Part shown: piece by piece, positions 1 through 11,617 of the stretch
Layout of the letters: each line of letters opens with the position of its first letter
Numbering within the stretch: position 1 is the stretch's first letter
Assembly (NCBI RefSeq): GCF_037975245.1
Contig: NC_092581.1
Span: 20,296,303-20,360,302 of the forward strand
From: Apostichopus japonicus
Lineage: Eukaryota > Echinodermata > Holothuroidea > Aspidochirotida > Stichopodidae
Reading direction: 5' to 3'
Length of the DNA stretch: 64,000 nucleotides
Translations under genes and position numbers: made by a program
Notes under the pieces: model-generated
What the model saw: the letters and a program-made list of their open reading frames with translations, nothing else
What the model was told of the DNA's origin: nothing
Databases searched by the model: none

Positions 1-427
1 AAGCAAATAATTTAAGGGGACTTGTTTGCTAAATTGGTGTGTTAAAATGCTTAAAAAATATGAAGTGTTTGTCGATGATTTGTGGTTTTCCCTTCATTTC
101 AAAGTTTCTGCTTTCCATTTCCGTCCATTTCCTCATATGAGAATCTAATTATTACTTTTTATTCAACAAGTGTTATGTTTTATCGATTATGACAGAGGTA
201 AAGGCGTCTCCTAAAATAATATTACAAAAATATAATTTTTTTTTGTCGTTAAATATGGAAATGCCTGTTTAATCAATTGAGCTGGGAATATTAAGGAAGT
301 AATGAAAACGAAGCGATTTAAGAAATGACCATGGTACATGCTTTTCTACATGTTATACATTTCTGTATACATTTTATTAAGTTTTCTGAGGTACGTGGAT
401 ATGAACAGGCACTGGCAGACTTGGAAC
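1..427. other. A+T-rich stretch without recognised gene
   Basis: No exon-like reading frame, RNA gene or repeat could be recognised. The only long ATG frame (from 325) runs into the SINE-like repeat and shows no protein family. Confidence 0.5.
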
Positions 428-610
428 GCCTACAGTGTAATTACGACCTTCCGTACCGGTTTAGAACCTCTGGACATACAATCAGCGGCCATGGCCTAGT
501 TGGTTAGGGTGTCCGCGTACAAAGCGGGAGGCCCGGGTTCGAATCCCTGTGGAGGCTGGATGGTTTTTCACTGTTCTTGATTTTCCAACTCATTACGATT
601 TTCATTTATG
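428..610 (+). mobile_element. tRNA-derived SINE-like repeat, copy 1
   Basis: About 183 bp closely repeated at 799-981. Positions 485-557 (73 nt) resemble a tRNA: an A-box-like segment (GGCCTAGTTGGTTAGGG) and a canonical B box (GGTTCGAATCC), with an anticodon arm and T arm that can pair. The 5' acceptor side pairs poorly with the 3' side. Both copies carry the same non-tRNA sequence on each side, so this is a tRNA-derived short repeat rather than a working tRNA gene. Confidence 0.6.
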
Positions 611-798
611 TATACTCAGTTGACTTTGCCGTTTACCTCCATTTCATTAACATAAAGTCTGTTCAAAATATCTCTTTCGAGATCCGGCTTTAGGAATCAC
701 AAATGATTTTCGAGTTGGTTAGCATCATGTTTGATCTCTAAAGTAAGGAAAAAATGTCACCAGAACATAACTAGTATTGTTCGATACAGGTGACAAAT

Positions 799-974
799 GC
801 CTACAGTGGCATTACGACCTTCCTTACCGGTTTAGAACCTCTGGACATACCATCAGTGTCCATAGCCTAGTTGGTTAGGGTGCCCGTGTACAAAGCGGGA
901 GGCCCGGGTTCGAATCCCGGTGGAGGCTGGAAGTTTTTTCACTGTTCTTTATTTTCCAACTCATTACGATTTTC

Positions 975-981
<7 letters not shown>
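799..981 (+). mobile_element. tRNA-derived SINE-like repeat, copy 2
   Basis: Second copy of the repeat at 428-610, in the same orientation about 370 bp away. The tRNA-like part is 856-928, with a T arm CCGGG/CCCGG around TTCGAAT and an anticodon loop whose central triplet would be ACA. The acceptor stem still has a G-G mismatch. It runs directly into an (AT)n tract, a common SINE tail context. Confidence 0.6.

Positions 982-1026
<45 letters not shown>
982..1026. repeat. (AT)n microsatellite
   Basis: Uninterrupted alternating AT directly after the second SINE-like copy. Confidence 0.9.
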
Positions 1027-1028
<2 letters not shown>

Positions 1029-1259
1029 CCAACTTTAAATAATTACTAGTTCAAAAGGCAAATATTAACATATATAGATCTTATTAACATGATATAACTT
1101 ACATCATTCATACTACTGGTTTAAAATGTGTGAAAAGCCTTCTTTGGAAGTATTAACAATGATTGTAAAATGTAGTAAATATGGACACAATTATGAAATG
1201 GCAAGCCTGTTGGAATATAATGTCCTCATAATACTGAATACTTTGCTCTTGAAAAACTA

Positions 1260-1850
1260 TCAAATAAGTAACCTTTTCTAAAAGAACATTGATTTTTGTG
1301 ATATTATGGGAGCCCAGATATATATTAGATGAAGTATAATGCTATATAGTATAATCATTTTCAAAAATATATTGAAACAAAACATCAAGACATCAAATAG
1401 GGACCCCATTCACATTAAAGTTTGAGTAACAAGGCCATGGAATACAAGAACCCTGCTAATGTGTAATGTTCCAACTTAAACTCTGACCACTGCTACAACC
1501 TGGAGATATGGTTGATTGAATGTAACCTATTTTGAGTTACTGCACCTTCAACTATTCCAGGAAGTTAAATCTCCGTCGGGAGTCTGTGTCGTCATATGGG
1601 CAAATGCTCTTTGGAAGCTTTTACTTCTGCTATTATAAATTTTTTTGTTGATGTATCCTTAAAACCTGATACATTTGGAATGCTTGCATAGGTGTCAAAG
1701 TTCCCTGTACTTAGAATATCATCAAATGTATCTTTTTTGTAGAAATATTCTTTTGCTTGTGTATGAAAGATTAAGAAAAAGACATTTCCAACTGAAGTGC
1801 CCTGATGACATCATCCATTCTGCAGATGCATTACCAAATATCATTAAATT
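1260..1850 (+). repeat. Segmental duplicate of 20,165-20,760
   Basis: The sequence from the ACCTTTTCTAAAAG region to TACCAAATATCATTAAAT is found again in the same orientation at about 20,170-20,760, with substitutions and small indels. The part around 1,500-1,740 is also recognisably related to 33,290-33,540 in the right arm and to 12,650-12,730 in reverse complement, so it includes a piece of intron from the SRCR gene family. No coding frame. Confidence 0.7.
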
Positions 1851-2639
1851 TTAAAACTTCATAAATATTTAACCTTGATTGGGGCAGACTTTTGCATCAC
1901 TGCAGATATCCTAAAAAATATATATATTTTTTATATAAACAAAAACTTATTATCACCATTGATTAAACTTACATGTTCTTCTCCAATATTTCATTTGTAA
2001 TGGAAAATACTGTACCCTGCATTAGACATCTTCATTGTTATATTATAATTGCAGGATGTAACAAACAGAGTCAAACAATGTAGTTAATGACACTAGTACT
2101 TTACTGAATATTTACCTGGAAATCGTATAACCAGAGGTTACGTTACTTTCCTTCCCGAAGAAAGAACATGATAATCGTTGCATGATAGTGAAAAGAAGAA
2201 TAAGGAAGAGAAAGAAAGAACAAGCAACATTTTATCACACACACATGGATATTACCAAAATGAATGAGTAAATATCACAGTAGCAATTGGTATACAGCAA
2301 ATAGTGTGTAGTACTTGTTACCATTGAAATGAAAGTCACACACCAAGGTTGACCAATTTGGGTCACATCACTGGTGCTGTGAGTGTAATGCTGTTCACAT
2401 TTCCCATCCCTATTAGTTCACAAGTTCACAGATGTTTCAAATATAGTTACTTTAATACATGTTTATACAGAAATGTTATACTTGCCATTAATTTCTATCT
2501 TTGCTAATGAGGTTGGTTATAAAAAAATGGAGACTCTGGTAAGGGCCTGGAATTTGACAACAGGGTTAGTAGAAATTCATAAGAGGGACGGACCACCATC
2601 ATTTGGGAACTTGTTAAATGGTATCAGTCGATTCACTTA

Positions 2640-3120
2640 ATGTACTGTCTCTGGTGGAGCTGCTGAACTACACTGGTGGGAGCATGACTTGAATAGTGGA
2701 TATGGAGGGTAGCAGTTGGTTGAGCAGTTGGACTACACTGGGTGGGAGAATGGATTGAATGGTAGATATGGACCTACAGCTGCTTGTATGTATGTATGGA
2801 GGAACAGTTTCCTGTTGTTGATATGGAGTGACAGCTGTTTGCTGTGGGTATGGACTACTGGTTGACCCTTGTGGATAGGGAACATTGGCTTGATGAGTGG
2901 GGTAGTTTTGTGGGGGGTATGCTAGGAGGATATGGTATTTTGAAACACTGGTGAAGGAAACATTAAAGGTCAAGATATGACATTTATGTAGGAAGGTAGA
3001 TCGTGTTCTCCTGGGATCTGGTCAGACAATTATAATGAAGTCAGTTGATGTCGCTCTGCAACAGTTGCTGGTGTTTCTTGCTGGGGTGCTGCACCCTTAT
3101 TCACATCCATATTGAGAAGA
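2640..3120 (-). pseudogene. Decayed receptor-tail exon, Pro/Gln/Tyr-rich
   Basis: Read on the minus strand, 3,120-3,030 gives a short frame beginning MDVNKGA and ending HQLTSL at a TAA. Beyond it, 2,973-2,668 stays open and encodes YPPQNYP, PYPQGST, PYPQQ and similar words, like the cytoplasmic tail exons of the two SRCR genes. No TM segment, SRCR domain or other exon lies upstream on this strand, where the LINE relic and gene 1 sit instead. A diverged copy lies at 21,600-22,040 and a relative with a longer frame at 25,785-25,934. I read it as an orphaned tail exon. Confidence 0.5.
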
Positions 3121-3332
3121 TGTAACTAACGATCAAGGTGACAACGATTGATGCAACCGATCTTCAATGGGGATTATCTAGAAAAACTAAACAAAACGTA
3201 AAGACATAAATGATTGAGCAGTAGCAACGAAATTTGGTTAGGGTACAAAACTTCAAGCTTATTTATTGATTTTTCAACATTGCACTGGTTTTACCATAAC
3301 TATCCCTTTTTAATGCAAAATATATTAATTGT
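2986..3332. repeat. Near-identical patch shared with 21,893-22,242
   Basis: About 345 bp differ from the left-arm copy at only a few positions, while the flanking 2,640-2,985 and 21,600-21,890 are clearly more diverged, with indels. The contrast suggests a conversion tract or a recent copying event. Confidence 0.65.
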
Positions 3333-3409
3333 CACACTTTTGTCCAACTTTTAGAAATGATTTGTGTTGTGCTGAACTCACCACCATCGTACAAAAAGGG
3401 TTAAATTAA

Positions 3410-4440
3410 ACTGTGTTTTCTCCATGTGAACCAGACCATAAACAGTTAAATCTGTCCTATAATATAAACTTTCACACCATTCTCTACATATCATTACTTT
3501 TAATGATTTTTTTTTCTATATATGTTGACAAGCACAATATGGCTAAAATGCAATTTTTAGGTTCCTTGACCTATGACATCACCAATCACCCAGGCACGAA
3601 TTTACAGTGCATGGTCGGAACCTACCCACCAAGTTTAAACGTGATTGGACTTACGCTCTACGAGGAGTTCGCGAAACACTTTTCACACAATTTAAACCAG
3701 TTTATACCTTTTAAATCAGTTGACCCTGACCCTAAGTCTGTGTTTTTTAAAGTTTATTCATCATTCTCTATATATCACGTGGCATGCAGAAATGGCTAAA
3801 AACCAATTCTTAGATAGCTTGACCTTTGACGAATGACGTTATCAATCACCCAATCATGAGTTACATTGTCAGGCACCTACCAAGTTTGAATTTGATTCGA
3901 CTTACAGTCTAGGAGTTCACAACACACTTTTCGTACAATTTAGACAAATTTTAGCGCAATTGACCTTTGACCCAAACCTAAGCACTTAAATATGTCTTAT
4001 CATTCTCTACATAGCATGAAATTTATTGCCCTTTTCCAACATGCAGGAACATGTTACATTTCTTGACCTTTTACCTATGACATAAATTACGCAGGTACGA
4101 ATTAACATGGTCAGGCACCTTCCAGGTTTGTATTTGATCAGACGTACGGTCTAAATGGAGATAGCGACACACTTTTCGCACAATATAAACCATTTTGATG
4201 TTTGACCTTTGACCATGAACACCTAAATCTTTCCAATTTCGAAACTCGTCTGATTATTCTCAACATATCGTGTGGTTTAATGACTTTTTCGTACATGTTG
4301 ATAGGCAGAACCTATGACATCATTAATCACATAGGCACCAGTATACATGGTGAGCAATTCAATGTTATGCATAGTTTTGGACTGAACAATCTTAAACATC
4401 AATACTTTTATCAGGGTGATAATGACACTTAAAACCATAT
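3410..4440. repeat. Degenerate tandem repeat, period about 250 bp
   Basis: Four diverged units share blocks such as TTGACCTATGACATCA, ATCACCCAGGCAC, CCAAGTTTGAATTTGAT and ACACTTTTCNCACAATTT, at about 3,566, 3,818, 4,070 and 4,310. Short ATG frames across it change composition from unit to unit and match no protein. Confidence 0.65.
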
Positions 4441-4454
4441 ATTAGATAGCGGAA

Positions 4455-5035
4455 GTGAAGAGAAATCCTGGGGTGTTATTCCAGAATTCCTTAAATTTTA
4501 GCAAGCACATTTCTAACAAGATGAACAAAGCAAACAGCATGTTGGATTTCATTAATAGGTCTTTTCAAGCTTTAGATGCTACTTTAGTTATCACCTTATA
4601 CAAAGCACTTGAATATCTGGAATATTGTAATGTTATTGGTTCCCACATCTAAGAAAGGACATAAACAGTATTGAGAGCGTTCAACGCAGAAATACACATC
4701 TTGTGCCTGGTCTGGATAACTATGAGTATTGTGACAGATTACGTGCACTCAAGTTACCTACATTAGTATGCCGCAGAAAGAAAAGTGATCTAATTCAAAC
4801 TTATAAAATTGTTCCTGGTTTGGGGATGTTGAGTGTAGCAAATTGTTTATATTGGAACAGTGCCCAAAACAGAGGGCATAGCTACAAGATTTCCAAAATG
4901 CATTGCAAATTAATACACGTCACAACTCTTTTTGCTATCGAGTTGTTAATACTTGGAACACTCTTTCTGAGGTTTTGGTCTCTGAAATTTCATTGAATGA
5001 CTTCCAAGGCAAAATTGGACAACCACTGGAATCTA
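4455..5035 (+). mobile_element. Non-LTR retrotransposon (LINE) RT relic
   Basis: 4,455-4,652 encodes a stretch like the end of a LINE reverse transcriptase (NPGVLF...KHISNKMNKANSML). 4,703-4,996 continues with PGLDNYEYCDRLRALKLPTL and IQTYKIVPG, the usual C-terminal region of CR1/L2-like reverse transcriptases. The frame is broken between the two pieces and most of the element is absent. The matching piece in the right arm lies on the minus strand at 44,600-45,150, so the insertion predates the inverted duplication. Confidence 0.8.
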
Positions 5036-5459
5036 AATGATAAGGAACTGTATATAGTATTTTTAACGCAATTGGAGTTGTACAATGTATCATTAGTGTG
5101 CAGTGCTGTTTGTATATTTTTGTTGTTTGTGAACTTTTCTATTTGTTTTGTGCTGAAGTTGGGAGGGCTTAAAAAGGAATTTCCTTTCTTGGAGCCCGTG
5201 AAGAATCAAAACGGTGAAACGTTCCTGTCTAGCTGTTTACCGTAAGGTATATGAAGTAAAACTGTAAATGTAAATACTAATAAAAGTGTTTACCTCAGTG
5301 TCTATCAGTGCACGCAGCTACATAAGCTTATAAAGCAATATGATCTCAATATAAGAACGCACAATATTGCTGTACACAAAACTATATTTTGTTGAAGATA
5401 TCAAAGCAGCTATTTTTTCTACAATTCTTTGTTTATTATTTACAGTGCAGGAGTAGCAA

Positions 5460-5544
5460 ATGGAATTCGGAATAATAAGCAAGAAAGATGAGTATGTGAA
5501 GTTTATACTCCTCATCTGTATGTTGGGCTCTTCGTCTGGTCAGG
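5460..5544 (+). CDS. SRCR receptor gene 1, exon 1: signal peptide
   Basis: The ATG at 5,460 opens a 28-residue segment, with a short charged start (MEFGIISKKDEYVK), a hydrophobic core (FILLICMLG) and a small-residue end (SSSGQG). This is a typical cleavable signal peptide. The exon ends in phase 1 at a GTGAGT donor. An acceptor-like TTTACAG just upstream suggests an untranslated first exon. The 85-nt length and phase equal those of 44,244-44,328 (minus) and 55,407-55,491, which supports both start and donor. Joined to 6,314-6,622 it gives an uninterrupted secreted or type I membrane protein start. Confidence 0.8.
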
Positions 5545-5756
5545 GTGAGTGAGATGACTTGATAGTCTGTAAAATATAAATTAACGGTGTTTGCTCATTG
5601 AAGCTACTGTAATTACTATAACGTTAAAGATTACAGGACTGTGGAACCAGCAGCTGAGGTGAGTCTCTTTATTTCAGTTTCGCAGATTGTACAAAGAAAA
5701 AAAGGTACAGTTAATGTTCTGTAAGCCATTGATCACAGTTGAAGCTGCCCTATGTC

Positions 5757-5890
5757 ATAATTACAACCTTAATGTTGGTGCTGCAATTTGAACCGACTGC
5801 AGCTGGTGGCTCATCCAGATTATTCTTATAGTTTGGTCGGACTGTCACATTTGTAAGATATGATTGTGGGTCAAATTTTTGTTGATATAT
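5757..5890 (-). pseudogene. Antisense conserved frame in gene 1 intron 1
   Basis: On the minus strand this encodes FDPQSYLTNVTVRPNYKNN, then LDEPPAAVGSNCSTNIKVV, and stops at TAG after IMT. The right-arm partner at 43,905-44,061 (+) keeps the frame past that point to a Cys-containing end (QGSCNCDK). The family is unknown to me. It lies beside the (AT)n tract at 5,890-5,955 and opposite to the SRCR gene. Confidence 0.35.
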
Positions 5891-5918
5891 GAATATATAT
5901 ATATATATGTATATATAA

Positions 5919-5950
<32 letters not shown>

Positions 5951-5955
5951 ATGAA
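5890..5955. repeat. (AT)n microsatellite in intron 1
   Basis: Interrupted TATA repeat in the intron. The right arm has an equivalent tract at about 43,657-43,695. Confidence 0.85.
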
Positions 5956-6313
5956 TGATGTATACTTCTTCCAATAACTGTTTCACACTATCAACAGCGC
6001 ATATTTTATAAAGAAGTAATTGTTACATGATTTCTGCATTATTGGCTTAAGTAGAGTGTAGAGTGGATTCTAGAAGTGAGATGCTCTCCTCTTCCACCCC
6101 CCCCCTCCCTTAAAAATGTGCAAACAAGGATACATTCTGTACTTCTACCATGTAATTTTAAGTGCACTGAAATATTTCATTAGCGTGTATCATCCATTTT
6201 ACAGGAAGTTTGTTTCTAAGGATAAAGTAAAAAGATTAAGTAATATATATGAAATTGAAACGGTAATACAATCGGACTTACTGTACATAAACTCATCATT
6301 CTACTTCTTTAAG

Positions 6314-6622
6314 GTCGTGGTGATGTAAGACTGGCAGGTGGCTCTACAAAAAACGAGGGTAGAGTTGAAATATACTACAATGGTAGCTGGGGATCTGTTT
6401 GTGATGACAGTTGGAGTATAGATGATGCAAACGTTGTCTGTCGTCAGCTTGGACTAGGAGATGCTAAAGACACTCCTCCATTTGGTGAAGGCACTGGAGA
6501 AATCTGGCTGGATGATGTCCGTTGCTTTGGTACAGAAAGCCGTTTAGACAGTTGTTTTCACAGTGGATGGGGAGTTCATAATTGTGGCCATAATGAAGAT
6601 GCTGGTGTACGCTGCAGTGCAG
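6314..6622 (+). CDS. SRCR receptor gene 1, exon 2: SRCR domain
   Basis: This 309-nt phase 1/1 exon encodes one complete SRCR domain of 103 residues, open throughout. It begins GDVRLAGGS, then [63 protein letters not shown]. Six cysteines are present, the group A number. The acceptor is TTTAAG before GTCGTG and the donor is GTAAAA. SRCR domains are extracellular ligand-binding modules of scavenger and immune receptors. The intron just downstream (6,623-6,770) is also conserved beside the gene 2 and gene 3 SRCR exons, so exon and flank were duplicated together. This exon lacks an early ATG, so simple ATG-based ORF calling misses it. Confidence 0.85.
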
Positions 6623-9418
6623 GTAAAAAATTTACATTTCATATGGATGCATTAACCACCCACCGTAGCACTTTTGGGAGGTGGGATGGAACATTATAGG
6701 CATGGATGAGATTTGTCCAAATTTCAGTGGGTGAGAGTTTTAAGAGAAATAACTAGTTATCTATATAGTTAGGATGTTGATGTCTTCCTATCAAGTCAAG
6801 GCAGGATTAAGTGAAGATGGAGAAAATACACAACATAGAAATCTTTCAGTGTAACTGTTTTTTTTGCTCTTTGCTTGGCAGTTTATAGTTGAAGCCAGTT
6901 TAATTAAATAAGGCAGAATTAGTGGGTGTCGCCAATTGTAAACAATAATATTTGCAAACTAAAAACCAATATAATGTAAACAAGAAAAGAAAAGAAATTT
7001 ATAATTAATATCTAAGCTTTTGGGCTGCTGTATAGTATATCCTAGCTCTGTCAGTATTTGATCGTATTGTATGAGATGATATTCTTTATCCATAGTTTTG
7101 AGCTCTCAATTTGTACCTTTTTCTTAATTCAAAAGGTTCAGTGGGCTTCTGTGTGTAACATTGCATATATATGGTCATTTTCAGAATCAGTGGTGTTACT
7201 TTTGTACACTAAGGCTCAAAATTTCAAACACAATATATATTGAAATTTTACTAACAATTTTTGGAATTTCAACTTTTCGAAGCTTAAACATATATATACG
7301 TTTATGGATGTAATTTTTCGGTGACTGTAGCATTCTAGATGTTTTTTTTTAAGCAACCATATTTACACAATTTAAAACAGTACTCTGGTTGTAGTCAATT
7401 TTAAGTTAACTATGAATATATGTAACTTAAAAATGAAATTGATTTTAGATATTTCCATGTTCATTAAACAATTTGTTAGAAAAGCATTTTTTCTTAATTT
7501 TAAATATAATCTATTTTAGAAAAATATTAGGTCACGTCAAACACTCTAAATAAAGTCTTCTCACGGAGGGCTAATATCCAATGTGAGTTGCCCAAATTTC
7601 CATGCATTTTTCCAAAAGTTGGAAAATTCCCACTTAGGCGTTTTGGAGGTGACGTTAACATTTTACGTGTGTTTCGGAGGCGACAAAAATGTTCACAAGT
7701 TGTTGAAAAGGCTTTTTTTGCTAATAACAAAGAAGTAAACACTTACTCTCAATGTATATACATAACATCTTTAATCAAACACTGATTTAAATAAAAACAT
7801 TTATGCCAAGTAGCAGAGAATGTACCTCAACGACCCGCACAACTAGTGAAACAAGTGAATGAATACAGAACAAAGAATACAATAGTTATATGTTATAAAA
7901 GTCCGGTAAAGCAAATGTGGGCATTAAAAAAGAAATTATAAACATTGGGTTGAAGTCTCTTACTATATCACTCTCATTGCATATGATTATTTCACATAAA
8001 ACATATTGTATATACCTTCAGTCTCTTTTTTTCGGAGGTGTCGCTTAACGTTCAAAAAACCCAGAAGGCTTGATTTATAGTAAAACACATAGAATTTACC
8101 TTGGAAAGTATGAAAAACATTAGTAGGAGATGTTGATAATATTTTAATGGCATTCATGATACTGGAACTATGACTATCATTTGGTTAAATTCACACTGCT
8201 TCGGCCAATTACATATGAAATATTATACCACAAAGAAATGATTAACATTGTGTAACCATTAGCCATTCTGACGGCAAGTTACATTATCATTTATGTTGGT
8301 AACACTTTTGGCAGTGAAACTAACTGGCACATTCCTGTAACCTTTTACAAACTTGTAGAGCACATTCAGTCTAATATTTTGAAACAAAACACATCATTAA
8401 CATGACCTAACCACAGTTTATCAAAGTTTTATTGCAACGTTAGGTTAACACTTGTCAAAAACTGCATAAAATGATGGGTTCACATTCCTGTCTAAAAACA
8501 TTTAACAGCAACTTGGCCACGATGACCTTGTTCACACTTAAGAATGCACCCGTACTTCAAGTCCGCAAGGGCGATTAATTCCCTTGGTGTTAAAACTCCC
8601 GTACTCATACTTCTAGTACGCGTGCAGTGTTAAGAATAATCCTCTTTTCTGGGGTTTCATTCAATCGCTCTTGCATTCTTAATCAATGTAAAAGCTAACG
8701 GAAAAGTTAACTTTAAATTTGAAATGAAGAAAGCAATAAGTGCCAATACTGAAAGTTACAACACTGTTTGTGAAGATGACCATATGCTAATGTCGTATGA
8801 TATAGTCTTACACATCATTTTGAAAGAGCCACAATCAATTCATGAAAAGTGACAACATGCCTTGAAGCATGTCTCTGACAGAAGTTTGTGAAATATGCAG
8901 GTATTTCTGTGATATTCGTTAAACTTTGAAGGAACCTGTTGTTCCAATGTTACCATATGTATATAAGCTAAGCAAATTGGGTATCTCAGTCACCATGTTG
9001 TCACCATAGGGAACCACGAAGGATCATTCGATCTATTTGCTTCATATTATACCTCTTTAAAGGTATGTTCCATTCTGTAAGTTTGACTGTTTAGCAAACT
9101 TGCTGGAAACTTTCTGCGTCTTCATGTCAAAACCACATCGCATATTGTAAGGTTTTTATACTGTGTGTTTTTTTCGTGAATGCATCTGCCAACAGTAGAG
9201 AGAAGAATTTTATCTGGGCACTTGAGCTGTAGAGGATTTTGGTTTCCTTTGTCATATCTAAATCATTTATCCAAGGAGGAACATAAAAAAATGCTAAACG
9301 CAAAGAAATGGTAAACAAACATCCAAAATGTAACACATCCCACGAATAAATCAAAATAAAATTATCATGTGGAAAGGACGCCTTTGCAGAACAATTCTAC
9401 CAGGATGATATGACAAAC
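6623..9418 (+). other. Gene 1 intron, no further exon seen
   Basis: The first 150 bp match the introns downstream of the other SRCR exons. 9,230-9,418 is the reverse complement of the sequence that borders each right-arm minisatellite, for example 42,510-42,700. Between them I see no SRCR exon, although gene 2 has three at the comparable place. Convincing coding or RNA signals are absent. Confidence 0.5.
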
Positions 9419-11225
9419 CACCTACTGTCATGCATCTCCTATCACCTACTGTCATGCATCTCCTATCACCTACTGTCATGCATCTCCTACCACCTGTCAT
9501 ACATCTACTACCACGTACTGTCATGCACCTCCTACCACTTACTGTGATGCATCTACTACCACCTACTGTCATGTATCTCCTACCACCTACTGCCATGCAT
9601 CTCCTACCACCTACTGTCATGCAACTACTACCACCTACTGTCATGCATCTCCTACCACCTGTCACACATCTACTACCACCTGCTGTCATGCACCTCCTAC
9701 CAATTACTGTGATGCATCTACTACCACCTAATGTCATGTATCTCCTACCACCTACTGCCATGCATCTCCTACCACCTACTGTGATGCATCTCCTACCACC
9801 TACTGCCATGCAACTACTACCACATACTGCCATGTATCTCCTACCACCTGACATGCATCTCCTACCACCTACTGTGATGCATCTCCTACCACCTACTGAC
9901 ATGCAACTACTACCACCTACTGTTATGTATCTCCTAACACCTGTGATGCATCTACTACCACCTACTGTCATGTATCTCCTACCACCTACTGCCATGCATC
10001 TCCTACCACCTACTGTGATGCATCTCCTACCACCTACTGCCATGCAACTACTACCACATACTGCCATGTATCTCCTACCACCTGACATGCATCTCCTACC
10101 ACCTACTGTGATGCATCTCCTACCACCTACTGACATGCAACTACTACCACCTACTGTTATGTATCTCCTAACACCTGTGATGCATCTACTACCACCTACT
10201 GTCATGGATCTCCTACCACCTACTGTGATGCATCTACTACCACCTACTGTCATGCATCTACTACCACCTACTGTCATGCATCTCCTATCACCTACTGTCA
10301 TGCATCTCCTAACACCTGTCATACATCTACTACCACCTACTGTCATGGATCTCCTACCACCTACTGTGATGCATCTACTACCACCTACTGTCATGCATCT
10401 ACTACCACCTACTGTCATGCATCTCCTATCACCTACTGTCATGCATCTCCTAACACCTGTCAAACATCTACTACCACTTACTGTCATGCACCTACTACCA
10501 CCTACTGTCATGTATCTCCTTCCACCTACTGACATGCATCTCCTACCACCTACTGTCATGCAACTACTACCACCTACTGTCATGTTTCTCCTACCACCTG
10601 TCATACATCTACTACCACCTAGTGTCATGCACCTCCTACCACTTACTGTGATGCATCTACTACCACCTACTGTCATGTATCTCCTACCACCTACTGTCAT
10701 ACATCTACTACCAACTACTGTCATGCACCTCCTACCACTTACTGTGATGCATCCCCTACCACCTGTCATGCATCTACTACCACATACTGTCATGGATCTC
10801 CTACCACTAACTGTGATGCATCTACTACCACCTACTGTCATGTATCTCCTACCATCTCCTGTCATGCATCTCCTACCACATGTCGTGCATCTACTACCAC
10901 CTACTGTCATGCATCTTCTACCACCTACTTTCATGCATCTCCTATCACATGACAAGCATCTACTACCACCTACTGACATGCTTCTACAACCACCTACTGT
11001 TTTGCATCTACTAGCACCTTCTACCATGCATCCACTTCCACCTACTGTTATGCATCTACTACAACCTGCTGTAATGCACCTCCTACCATTACTGTCATGC
11101 ACCTCCTATCACCTACTGTCATGTATCTCCTACCGCCTGTCATGCATCTACTACCACCAACTGTCATGTATCTCCTGCCACTTACTGTGATGCATCTACT
11201 ACCAACTACTGTCATGCATCTCCTG
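9419..11225 (+). repeat. 24-bp minisatellite, about 75 units
   Basis: The unit is close to ATGCATCTCCTACCACCTAC + TGTC, with variants that drop TACTGTC or change CTC to CTA. 24 is a multiple of 3, so the array is open for over 580 codons on both strands (MHLLPPTV on plus, MTVGGRRC on minus). Higher-order blocks exist: 9,730-9,960 and 9,970-10,190 are almost the same series of variants. It lies in the large intron of gene 1, and right-arm arrays have the opposite orientation. I do not regard it as coding. Confidence 0.9.
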
Positions 11226-11395
11226 TATGAAGTGCAAGTTTAGCTTTGCAAATTATTATGTTACATTCAGTCCACCATATCTGTAGTTAGGGAGAAGGTA
11301 TTGAGAAGGGGATCCTTGACTGTCATAGCTGTGAAATATTTCTTTCCTCAATATGAGTGTTAGCACATTGTCATAGGGACATGGAGACCCTTTAA
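11226..11395 (+). pseudogene. Relic of a half-SRCR exon
   Basis: 11,226-11,348 is homologous to the reverse complement of 34,980-35,100, the region leading into gene 2 half-SRCR exon 34,802-34,990. After TGTCATAG the frame starts AVKYFFPQYEC and meets a stop at once, and the rest of the domain is unrecognisable. Gene 1 has therefore lost this exon. Confidence 0.5.
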
Positions 11396-11462
11396 TTGAT
11401 CCATTTCGTAACAGCTATTCTATATGGTTTACTCCTCTCTCTATTCCATGTATTCATTTCAG

Positions 11463-11501
11463 GGTCTGCTGGTGTAGTTGATGGATTCACAACAAACAGA
11501 A
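11463..11501 (+). CDS. Possible 39-nt mini-exon of gene 1
   Basis: TTCATTTCAG precedes and GTAAGT follows a 39-nt segment that is phase 1/1 and open, encoding roughly GSAGVVDGFTTNR. Including it keeps gene 1 in frame (993 nt, 330 aa), as does leaving it out. I found no equivalent in gene 2. A spurious exon made by chance splice sites is quite possible. Confidence 0.3.
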
Positions 11502-11617
11502 GTAAGTTTGATTTGATTTTGCTTGATTCTGTAGGGAATCTACATACAGAAACACTTGAATCCTTATTATGTGATATGACGCCTCATTTGTGCATGGTCA
11601 GAGTGACAGACCTGTTC

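Noticed and set aside
856-928. Functional tRNA gene
   Set aside because: The acceptor stem is imperfect, the ACA anticodon is unlikely, and a second copy shares non-tRNA flanks.
3413-4432. Frames at 3,413-3,799 and 4,202-4,432 as genes
   Set aside because: They lie in a degenerate 250-bp tandem repeat, and the frame is not kept between units.
9351-11190. Long open frames on both strands as protein genes
   Set aside because: They follow purely from a 24-bp repeat. Both strands are open equally, there are no splice sites or family match, and the array lies in an intron.
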